The notes under the pieces: generated by a model
What the model was told of the DNA's origin: nothing
Databases searched by the model: none
Seen by the model: only the letters and a program-made list of their open reading frames with translations
Origin: Limnobacter thiooxidans
Lineage (GTDB): Bacteria; Pseudomonadota; Gammaproteobacteria; Burkholderiales; Burkholderiaceae_B
DNA length: 64,000 bases
Assembly (NCBI RefSeq): GCF_036323495.1
Contig: NZ_AP028947.1
Coordinates: 620,001-684,000, forward strand
Direction of reading: 5' to 3'
Made by a program: the position numbers and the translations under genes
Part shown: positions 46,569-53,444 of the stretch, one piece after another
How positions within the stretch are numbered: position 1 is the first letter of the stretch
How the letters are laid out: every line of letters begins with the position of its first letter

Positions 46569-48674
46569 ATGACCACACTTTCAAACTCGTTCCGCCTGGC
46601 TTGTTTGCCCCTTGCCGTTGTTTCGCTGTTTTTGCCCAGCTATGCAGGCGCACATGGTGTGCATTTCGAGGGGCTTGAGCTGGACGATGTGGTGGTTGAG
46701 GATGAAATTGATGCCATTCATACCTTGGGTGGCATTACCAGTTCACAAGGCGTGCTGGGCCAAAAACGACTGGCCAATCAAAACCCGGCGCGGTCCTCCG
46801 ATGTACTGGAAGCCGTGCCCGGTTTGAATGTGACCCAGCATTCAGGCGGTGGCAAGGCCAACCAGTATTTCTTGCGCGGCTTCAGCCTCGACCATGGCAC
46901 TGACTTGTCAGTGAATTTTCTGGGTGCACCGTTGAACCTGGTTGGCCACGCGCACGGTCAAGGTTATGCCGATTCCAACATGATCATTCCCGAGTTGCTT
47001 TCGCGGGTGGAATACCGCAAGGGGCCGTACTTTGCACAAGATGGGGACTTCAGCACCGCTGGTTCGCTGAACATTGATTATGTGAACGAGCTCAAGCGCG
47101 GCCTGGCCTCGGTGTCGATTGGCGAGTTTGGCTATCGCCGTGGATTGCTGGCGAATTCTGTCAAATTCAATGACGATCAAACCAGCTTGCTGTATGCGTT
47201 TGAACTGACTGACAACAACGGACCTTGGGACATCAAGGAAAACCAGTACAAGCACAATATGTTGCTTAAATTGAACCATCGCATTGATTCGAGCAAGAAG
47301 CTGGAGCTGAATTATTCGGGTTACGAATCGCGCTGGACATCTACTGATCACATTCCGGTTGATGCAGTGGCCCAAGGCGTGGTGGGCCGATTTGGCAGCC
47401 TGGATTCAACCGCTGGCGGATTTACCCAGCGGCATGCTTTATCGGGCAATTTCACGGCTGTGTGGGATCAATCGATTACGCAGGTGAGGGCATATGTGGC
47501 GGACTACAAACTCGACTTGTACAGCGACTTCACGTATGGCCTGCGCGACAATGCCCCGCTGGGCAGGCCAGGCGTTTTGTCGGACCAGTTCAACCAGTTC
47601 GATAGCCGCACCACGTATGGTGCAGGTTTAACCCACACCGTTTTTGGCAACTTGTCGTTTGTTCAATCCCAACTGGCCATGGGACTTGATTATCGAATTG
47701 ACGATGTGAAGCCCGCAGGGCTTTACGAAAGTATTGCGCGGCAACGTTTGGCCACCCGCAATGAAGACAATTTCGAGCAACGCAATTTGGGCGTGTTTGT
47801 TTCCCAGCAAGTGTTGCCACTTTCATGGGTCAAGCTGACAGGTGGTTTGCGTTACGACCAGTTTGATGTGGATTTGAATGGCCAGTTTGACGAAGATGAA
47901 GATGTGACCACACCCAACGTGCTTCGCAGTGGTTCGCGCAAAGACACCCTGCTTAGTCCGAAGTTCAGCGCGAGCTTCACGCCTTTTGAGCACAATACCG
48001 AATTGTTCTTCTCGGTGGGGCGAGGCTTTCACAGCAACGACCCTCGAGGCCTGTTCACTGCTGCACCGGTGGATTACCTGGTCAAAACCCGTGGTGTTGA
48101 AGCGGGTGTCAAAACGACTAACGACGCCAAAAACCTGAGTGCATCGGCCACGCTGTTTCAGTTGAAAAGCAATTCTGAACTGGTTTTTGTGGGGGATGCA
48201 GGCACCACAGAACCCAATGGTGCCACCCAGCGCAATGGGCTTGAGTTGATTGCGAGTTATTTCAACCGGTCAGGCTTTGAGGTAGATGGCTTCATCACAC
48301 TGGTGGACGCACGATTTGTTAACGTGGCTGACAATGGTATTCCGAATGCCATTGAAGAATCGGCGGCGGTGTCGATTGGGCAAACACTGGGCGACTTCAA
48401 ATTGGGTTACAAGCTGAAATACATTGGCAGTGCCCCGTTGGTTGAAGACCGCAGCATCAAGTCTGATTCCGTGATCAATTCCGACCTGTTTGTGAATTAC
48501 AAAGTGAACAATGACCTGAGTTTGAATTTTTCCATATTCAATCTGTTTGACCGTGACAACAGCGACATTCAATATGCACAGGATTATTTCCTGGCAGGCA
48601 ACCAGGCGTTTGGAAAAACATTTCACCCCGCATTGCCACGGCATGCACGCTTGACCGCCAATTGGTTGTTCTGA
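46569..48674 (+). CDS. TonB-dependent outer-membrane receptor
   Basis: 701 residues with a signal peptide ending ...SYAGAH. A plug domain follows (residues 60-170; ARSSDVLEAVPGLNVTQHSGGGKANQYFLRGF, then VEYRKGPYFAQDGDFSTAGSLNI), then a 22-strand-type barrel ending in a C-terminal aromatic (TANWLF). The mature N-terminus is His-rich (HGVHFEG), and the divergent neighbour encodes a DUF4198-like protein, so a metal or metal complex is a plausible ligand. No ABC or TonB genes are adjacent. A YKLKYIG and FxNYKVN strand pattern near the end is typical. Confidence 0.9.
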   Translation: MTTLSNSFRLACLPLAVVSLFLPSYAGAHGVHFEGLELDDVVVEDEIDAIHTLGGITSSQGVLGQKRLANQNPARSSDVLEAVPGLNVTQHSGGGKANQYFLRGFSLDHGTDLSVNFLGAPLNLVGHAHGQGYADSNMIIPELLSRVEYRKGPYFAQDGDFSTAGSLNIDYVNELKRGLASVSIGEFGYRRGLLANSVKFNDDQTSLLYAFELTDNNGPWDIKENQYKHNMLLKLNHRIDSSKKLELNYSGYESRWTSTDHIPVDAVAQGVVGRFGSLDSTAGGFTQRHALSGNFTAVWDQSITQVRAYVADYKLDLYSDFTYGLRDNAPLGRPGVLSDQFNQFDSRTTYGAGLTHTVFGNLSFVQSQLAMGLDYRIDDVKPAGLYESIARQRLATRNEDNFEQRNLGVFVSQQVLPLSWVKLTGGLRYDQFDVDLNGQFDEDEDVTTPNVLRSGSRKDTLLSPKFSASFTPFEHNTELFFSVGRGFHSNDPRGLFTAAPVDYLVKTRGVEAGVKTTNDAKNLSASATLFQLKSNSELVFVGDAGTTEPNGATQRNGLELIASYFNRSGFEVDGFITLVDARFVNVADNGIPNAIEESAAVSIGQTLGDFKLGYKLKYIGSAPLVEDRSIKSDSVINSDLFVNYKVNNDLSLNFSIFNLFDRDNSDIQYAQDYFLAGNQAFGKTFHPALPRHARLTANWLF

Positions 48675-48886
48675 TTGGGCGCACGCAGGGCGTGGTTTAC
48701 GGAAATTGGAACTGTGTTGGGGTAGGCGCCTTACACCCTGTCAGTAAAGCCTGACAGCCCATGCTCGCCTTTCCCAATTCAAAAAATTGGGCAAAGCGGG
48801 TATCGTGTGGCATGTGCTAACACATCGGTGTTAACTCACTTGCTTGATACCCAAGCCCCCCTCTGGATGATTGTTCGAGTCTTCTC
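48675..48886 (+). terminator. Intergenic region with two hairpins downstream of the TonB receptor
   Basis: CTGTCAG-TAAAGC-CTGACAG at 48738-48757 is a perfect 7-bp stem. CCCAATT (48773-48779) pairs with AATTGGG (48785-48791). Neither is followed by a strong T-run. They may end receptor transcription or structure the leader of the FlgM-like gene. No other feature seen. Confidence 0.4.
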
Positions 48887-49180
48887 ATGATATCTGGTGA
48901 CAAAAGCAGCATTGCATTCACAAGCCCCGACCCCAAGAAAGCAGACCCGCTGGTGTCCAGCCGCCCCCCTGAAATCAAGACAGCCGCCGATCGCGATGGC
49001 GCCAGCGTGGTGGTGTCGTTCTCGAAACCCCAAGGCAAGCTGTTGATTGACAGCGCAACGCCGTTTGATGCGGACAAGGTAGAAATGATTCGGCGCGAGT
49101 TAAGCCGCGGCGCACTTAAAATTGATGCCAATGTGGTGGCCGATCGCATGATCAACGACCAGAAGGCTTTGTTGGGGTGA
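48887..49180 (+). CDS. FlgM-like anti-sigma-28 factor
   Basis: 97 residues. The N-terminal half is polar and disordered. The C-terminal half aligns by eye with FlgM: GASVVVSFSKPQGKLL, then DADKVEMIRRELSRGALKIDANVVADRMINDQKALL, matching Salmonella FlgM's pattern of SxxxSxxxxKL, VExxxxxIxxGxLKxDxxxIAxxLI. FlgM binds FliA (sigma-28) and is exported when the flagellar hook is complete. No flagellar gene lies next to it, which is unusual. The ribosome site is weak. Confidence 0.7.
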   Translation: MISGDKSSIAFTSPDPKKADPLVSSRPPEIKTAADRDGASVVVSFSKPQGKLLIDSATPFDADKVEMIRRELSRGALKIDANVVADRMINDQKALLG

Positions 49181-49215
49181 TCTTGCCAGCCAAGTGGTCA
49201 ACACGAAATCAACAT

Positions 49216-49259
49216 AAAAACCGGAATTATGAAAAAGTGTTCACTAAAAACTGGTTTTT
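49216..49259. repeat. Long inverted repeat with an inner palindrome
   Basis: AAAAACCGG (49216-49224) pairs with CTGGTTTTT (49251-49259) with one G-T pair. The loop contains AGTGTTCACT (49236-49245), itself a 10-bp palindrome. The T-rich right arm makes this a possible terminator for the flgM-like gene. The inner palindrome shares the GTTCACT half-site with the operator at 49392-49413. Confidence 0.65.
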
Positions 49260-49308
49260 CTGTTTGATTTAAAATATCCCTAATAATCAATTATTTAAGC
49301 GGGAATTT

Positions 49309-49328
49309 AAGTGTACAGTTGTACTCTT
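49309..49328. promoter_or_regulatory. 20-bp palindrome upstream of the desaturase operon
   Basis: AAGTGTAC-AGTT-GTACTCTT: arms of 8 bp with one mismatch. It lies 36 bases upstream of the proposed -35 box, a usual place for an activator or second repressor site. No regulator gene is adjacent. Confidence 0.45.
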
Positions 49329-49363
49329 CTGACACTTTATTCTAGTTTTTTACCCAAAATAAG

Positions 49364-49392
49364 TTGCCAAAAACAGCGTGGTTTGGTTAAAT
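49364..49392 (+). promoter_or_regulatory. Sigma-70 promoter of the reductase-desaturase operon
   Basis: TTGCCA (49364-49369), a 17-base spacer and TTAAAT (49387-49392). The start site would fall near 49399, inside the palindromic operator, leaving a leader of about 27 bases before the ATG at 49426. Confidence 0.6.
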
Positions 49393-49413
49393 TAGTGCAC
49401 ACATGTTCACTAA
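49392..49413. promoter_or_regulatory. DesT-like palindromic operator
   Basis: TTAGTG and CACTAA flank a 10-base centre. The core AGTGCACACATGTTCACT (49394-49411) agrees at 14 of 18 positions with the operator I recall for Pseudomonas aeruginosa DesT, which controls the homologous desCB operon. It overlaps the end of the -10 box and the start site, as expected for repression. The regulator gene is not in this window. Confidence 0.6.
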
Positions 49414-49425
49414 TGCGGAAAAGCC

Positions 49426-50538
49426 ATGAGAACCAACAGCCAGTTAAGCAACAAAGTAGTACGCGGACTCTCCAAAATTTTGGGCCAGGAATTCGTCAAC
49501 TTCTGGCTTGAACAAGCTGGCAGCACCCAGTCCATCGATCGGTGCCTGGCTGAAGTGGTTCGCATTGACCGTGAAACCGCCGATGCAGTCAGCCTGTGGC
49601 TAAAGCCAAACGCCTTGTTCAAAGGCTTTGAAGCTGGCCAGCACGTGAACCTGAGCGTGACCATTGATGACGTGGTGCACACCCGTTCATACAGTTTCAG
49701 CAATGCCCCAACAGCCGATGGCCTGGTTCGCCTGACCATCAAGCAAACGCCAACCGGCCTGGTTTCGCGCTTCGCGGTGAACCAGCTTGAAGTGGGCACA
49801 ATCGTGGAGCTGGGCGATGTGTTCGGCGACATGACTTTGTCCCACACCCAACCTGAACTGACATCCCAACGCCCCGCCATGCTGTTGTTGGCAGCAGGCA
49901 GCGGCATTACCCCCATGATCAGCCTGATCGAAACACTGGAAGCCCAAGGCTGGCCAGCAGACGTCACCTTGATGAGCTGGGCGCGCAACCCGGAAGACGT
50001 GCTGTTTGACGCCGCACTGAAAGCCAAGACCAATGAACACTTCAAGTATGTGCGCTTGCTGGAAAGCGGTGCAAACATGGCTGAAGGTGATCTGGCAGGC
50101 CGCCCCAGCAAGGAACAGTTTGCAGCAGTGGCTGGTGCCCTGGACAACACCGACGTGTACGCCTGTGGCCCGGATGGTTTCATGACTGCACTGCGCGGCA
50201 TTCTGGGTGATTCGCCCAAGAGCTTCCACGCCGAATCATTCACGCCCATGGCCTTGAGCATTGATGAAAGCGCTGAAGTGAAAACATTCACCGTGACGCT
50301 GACCAAGAGCAACCGCATTCTGGAAGTAAGCAACAACAAGCCCTTGCTGAAAGCATTGCAGGAGCAGGGCATCAACCCACCCCACGGTTGTGGCATGGGC
50401 ATTTGCAACACCTGTTCCTGCGAAAAAATTACCGGTACCACACAGAACATGCAGAACAAATCGGTCTGCGGAACCAACAACTCAGCGCTGCGTTTGTGTA
50501 TCAACGCCGCCCAAGGCCCGGTAACACTGGACCTGTAA
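49426..50538 (+). CDS. Ferredoxin reductase-like protein, electron donor to the acyl desaturase
   Basis: 370 residues. In order: an FAD-binding domain with RSYSFSNAP near 86 (the RxYS flavin motif), an NAD(P)H-binding domain with LLLAAGSGITPMISLIE near 145-165 and YACGPDGFM near 245, and a C-terminal plant-type 2Fe-2S ferredoxin domain with CGMGICNTCSC near 323 and a fourth Cys in KSVCGT. It passes electrons from NAD(P)H to the desaturase encoded 32 bases downstream, as DesC does for DesB in Pseudomonas. Confidence 0.9.
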   Translation: MRTNSQLSNKVVRGLSKILGQEFVNFWLEQAGSTQSIDRCLAEVVRIDRETADAVSLWLKPNALFKGFEAGQHVNLSVTIDDVVHTRSYSFSNAPTADGLVRLTIKQTPTGLVSRFAVNQLEVGTIVELGDVFGDMTLSHTQPELTSQRPAMLLLAAGSGITPMISLIETLEAQGWPADVTLMSWARNPEDVLFDAALKAKTNEHFKYVRLLESGANMAEGDLAGRPSKEQFAAVAGALDNTDVYACGPDGFMTALRGILGDSPKSFHAESFTPMALSIDESAEVKTFTVTLTKSNRILEVSNNKPLLKALQEQGINPPHGCGMGICNTCSCEKITGTTQNMQNKSVCGTNNSALRLCINAAQGPVTLDL

Positions 50539-50570
50539 AACCCAATTCAAAAAATATTCGGAGCAACATC

Positions 50571-51662
50571 ATGAGAAAAGCAGACCGCAAATTGAGCCCC
50601 GCCGAACTGGAACAGTTTGGTGCTGAAATTGAAGCAATCCGCCAGAAGCACCTGGCCGATGTGGGCGAACGCGATGCCAAGTACATCACCAAGATTGAAA
50701 AAGCTGTGCGTTATACCGAAGTGGCAGGCCGCGCCATGTTGATGGCTGGCATTTTCCCGCCCGCATTCGTGCTGGGTACGCTGACCCTGGGTGTTTCCAA
50801 GATTCTGGAAAACATGGAACTGGGCCACAACGTGATGCACGGTCAGTACGACTTCATGCAGAACAAGCGCCTGATGGGCCAAACCTACGAGTGGGACACC
50901 TGGTGCACCGCCGACAACTGGCGCTACAGCCACAACTATCGCCACCACACCTTCACTAACGTGTTGGGTGAGGACCATGACATTGGTTACGGCGTGTTGC
51001 GTCTGTTCCCCGAACAGAAGTGGGAACCCCGCTTCCTGGCCAACGTGCCCATGATGGCCCTGCTGGCCACATTCTTTGAAAACCTGCTGGCCTTGCAAAC
51101 CCTTGAACTTGAAAAAGTGATCAGCGGCGAGAAAACCCTCAAGGAAACCAAAGACCGCGCCATTCCAACCTTCAAGAAGGCTGGCCGTCAAATTGCGAAA
51201 GACTACATTTTCTTTCCGCTGTTGGCCGGTCCATTCTTCCTGCCCGTGCTGGCTGGTAACTTCCTGGCCAACATCATTCGCAACTACTGGACATTCACCA
51301 TCATTTTCTGCGGTCATTTCACGGCTGATTCTGAAGTGTTTGACAAGTCCATCACCGAAGGTGAATCGCAGGCACATTGGTATTTGCGTCAATTGAAAGG
51401 CTCTTCAAACCTGACCGGTGGCAAGCTGTTCCACATCATGTCAGGTAACTTGAGCCACCAGATTGAGCACCACCTGTTCCCTGAAGTGCCAGCCCATCGC
51501 TATGCAGAAATGTCGGTTGAGGTACAGGAAATTTGCAAGCGCTATGGCCAGCACTACAACAAGGCGTCCATTGTGAAGCAGTTTTCAACAGTGGTTGGCC
51601 GTGCATTCAAGTACAGCCTGCCATCATTGAAGCGCAGCAAAACACAAGCCGTGGCAGCCTGA
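50571..51662 (+). CDS. Fatty-acid (acyl-CoA) desaturase
   Basis: 363 residues from the ATG at 50571 with CGGAGC upstream; the longer open frame overlaps the reductase gene. It is an integral-membrane di-iron desaturase: three histidine boxes HNVMH (near 87), HNYRHH (near 122) and HQIEHH (near 298), and hydrophobic segments near 52-75 and 215-255. It introduces a double bond, probably delta-9, into acyl chains to tune membrane fluidity. It forms an operon with the preceding reductase under a DesT-like operator. Confidence 0.93.
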   Translation: MRKADRKLSPAELEQFGAEIEAIRQKHLADVGERDAKYITKIEKAVRYTEVAGRAMLMAGIFPPAFVLGTLTLGVSKILENMELGHNVMHGQYDFMQNKRLMGQTYEWDTWCTADNWRYSHNYRHHTFTNVLGEDHDIGYGVLRLFPEQKWEPRFLANVPMMALLATFFENLLALQTLELEKVISGEKTLKETKDRAIPTFKKAGRQIAKDYIFFPLLAGPFFLPVLAGNFLANIIRNYWTFTIIFCGHFTADSEVFDKSITEGESQAHWYLRQLKGSSNLTGGKLFHIMSGNLSHQIEHHLFPEVPAHRYAEMSVEVQEICKRYGQHYNKASIVKQFSTVVGRAFKYSLPSLKRSKTQAVAA

Positions 51663-51717
51663 TCCAAAGCGAAGTCCTTTCTGTGTAATCCCAAGGCAAT
51701 CCTGTCGCGTTAGACAC

Positions 51718-51750
51718 TGTGCGCTCTCCCCAAGGGGGCGCACAGGTTTT
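51718..51750 (+). terminator. Intrinsic terminator after the desaturase gene
   Basis: TGTGCGC (51718-51724) pairs with GCGCACA (51738-51744). Inside it CCCC-AA-GGGG forms a second stem, with a TCT bulge on the left. TTTT follows at 51747-51750. Confidence 0.75.
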
Positions 51751-51773
51751 ACAACAAACATAGGATGTCAGCC

Positions 51774-52289
51774 ATGAAAAAACTAATCTCTGTTGCCGCA
51801 CTTGCAGCCGCTTTCGCAAGCCCGGCTTTTGCCGAAGGCCCCTACTTGGGCGCCACATACAACAACCTCGGTATTTCCGACAGCCGCATTGGTGGCAACC
51901 AATTGGACATTGACACGGTGGGCGTGGTTGCAGGCTACGAACTCAGCCCCAATCTGGCCGTGGAAGGCCGTTTGATGACGGGTGTGGACGAAGAATCCTC
52001 GGGTGCGTTTCGTGGAGAAATTGATTCTTACATCGGTGCCAACCTGTTGGGCAAATTGCCGTTGAATAACCAGTTTTCCTTGTACGGTACTCTGGGTTAT
52101 GGCTTTTTTGACACCAGTATCAGTGGCCCCGGTTTCAATGTGGACGACGATGAAGGCGGCTTGAGCTATGGCGGCGGCGTGATGTACACCGCGGGCAGCG
52201 TGAATATACGCGCAGGCTATGAAATGCTTTACGACAAGAACAATGTTGAGGCCGATGGCTTGAACTTGACTGCCACCTTCGCCTTCTAA
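51774..52289 (+). CDS. Outer-membrane beta-barrel protein (porin-like, OmpA/OmpW size class)
   Basis: 171 residues from the ATG at 51774, which has AGGA nine bases before it; an ATG three codons earlier lies in that site. The signal peptide is MKKLISVAALAAAFASPAFA. The mature part begins EGPYLGATYNNLGISD and alternates hydrophobic and polar residues in about eight strands, ending in the aromatic ...LTATFAF signature for barrel insertion. Ligand or role unknown. A hairpin follows at 52304-52334. Confidence 0.85.
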   Translation: MKKLISVAALAAAFASPAFAEGPYLGATYNNLGISDSRIGGNQLDIDTVGVVAGYELSPNLAVEGRLMTGVDEESSGAFRGEIDSYIGANLLGKLPLNNQFSLYGTLGYGFFDTSISGPGFNVDDDEGGLSYGGGVMYTAGSVNIRAGYEMLYDKNNVEADGLNLTATFAF

Positions 52290-52303
52290 AAATCATCAAT
52301 AAT

Positions 52304-52334
52304 CAAGGGGTTGTCACATTGCGGCATCCCCTTG
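52304..52334. terminator. Hairpin after the beta-barrel gene
   Basis: CAAGGGG (52304-52310) pairs with CCCCTTG (52328-52334) around a 17-base loop. There is no T-run, so it may be an mRNA 3'-end structure and not an intrinsic terminator. The rest of the gap to 52454 shows nothing recognisable. Confidence 0.45.
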
Positions 52335-52454
52335 TGCCCGCTTGCCAACATATCGTGTTCTCAGACCAGAAGATAGACCGGAAGTGATGGCTTTTTAAAG
52401 CGCTTCTTGGTACTTTCATCCTGTAACATTGCCTAACATTTTTGAGGTAAGGTC

Positions 52455-53432
52455 ATGTTGTCAGGAAGCGGGATGCGTCAATTTCACGTTTTGCTTTTAT
52501 TGCTGTTCTCCAGCAGCCTTTTGCACGCCCAGCCGGTACGGATTGGGGTGTCTGAAACCATTTTGTCCTTGCCTCTTTTCGTGGCCCAATCCGAGGGGCT
52601 TTTCGCCAAACGCGGCGTCGATGTCACTCTGGTCAAGTGTGTCGGGGGAAACCGGTGCATGAAAAACATGCTGGCGGGTCAAACAGACCTGGCCACAGCC
52701 ACTGAGCTACCCGTGGTGTTCAACAGTTTCGAGCGAGCCGATTTTGCCATTTTGACCAGCTTTGTCAGTACGTCCAACGATGTGAAGGTTCTTGCCAGAA
52801 AAAAGGCCAATGTGTCTCAAGCTCAGGAGCTTAGAAACAAAAAGTTGGGCTACATCAAGGGTACAGCGAGCCAGTATGTGCTTGATCTGGTGTTGGTCTA
52901 CAGTGGGGTCGACCCATCTACAGTGACCCCCATTGCCATTACGCCCGAGACTGCACTGCAAGCCCTCGCCAAAGCGGAGGTGGATGCCTTGTGCATTTGG
53001 GAGCCCTTTGCGTCGAAAATTCAAAAGGAACTGGTCTCTGAAGTGAATCTGGTTCCCGCCCCGAGGTTATACACCGAAACTTTCAACCTGATCGCAACAA
53101 AACCGGTCATCAAGACCCGCCCGCGTGATCTGGAGTTGATTTTGCTGGCTTTGAAGGACAGCACCGAGTTCATCAATCAGAACCCGGATAAGGCCAAGAC
53201 CCTGCTTGCCCAGCGTTTTGATATTCCCATGGCGATTGTGAATTCGATATTCAATGATTACCGGTTCAAGCTCAGTTTGAACCGTTCCTTGCCGCGTACC
53301 ATGGAGGGGCAGGCTCGCTGGGCCATGCGGGAAGGGCATGTGGATTCTGCTTTGACCCAACCAAACTACAATTCCTATGTGTATCCTCGATTATTGAAAA
53401 AGGCAGACCCCGGTGCAGTATCCCTTCCGTAA
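52455..53432 (+). CDS. Periplasmic substrate-binding protein, SsuA/NMT1 type
   Basis: 325 residues with GAGGTAAGG upstream and a signal peptide ending ...SSSLLHAQ. The mature protein starts VRIGVSETILSLPLFVAQSEGLFAKRGVDVTLVKC, the first lobe pattern of NitT/TauT/SsuA-type binding proteins. GQTDLATATELPVVF (near 75-90) and EVDALCIWEPFA (near 175) fit the ligand cleft. No ABC permease or ATPase gene is nearby. It is followed 12 bases later by a hybrid histidine kinase, so it more likely delivers a ligand signal to that kinase than feeds a transporter. Confidence 0.85.
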   Translation: MLSGSGMRQFHVLLLLLFSSSLLHAQPVRIGVSETILSLPLFVAQSEGLFAKRGVDVTLVKCVGGNRCMKNMLAGQTDLATATELPVVFNSFERADFAILTSFVSTSNDVKVLARKKANVSQAQELRNKKLGYIKGTASQYVLDLVLVYSGVDPSTVTPIAITPETALQALAKAEVDALCIWEPFASKIQKELVSEVNLVPAPRLYTETFNLIATKPVIKTRPRDLELILLALKDSTEFINQNPDKAKTLLAQRFDIPMAIVNSIFNDYRFKLSLNRSLPRTMEGQARWAMREGHVDSALTQPNYNSYVYPRLLKKADPGAVSLP

Positions 53433-53444
53433 AGGCTGAACCTA

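Noticed and set aside
48675..48886. Riboswitch before the FlgM-like gene
   Set aside because: Two short hairpins only; no match to any riboswitch core that I know and no metabolic gene downstream.
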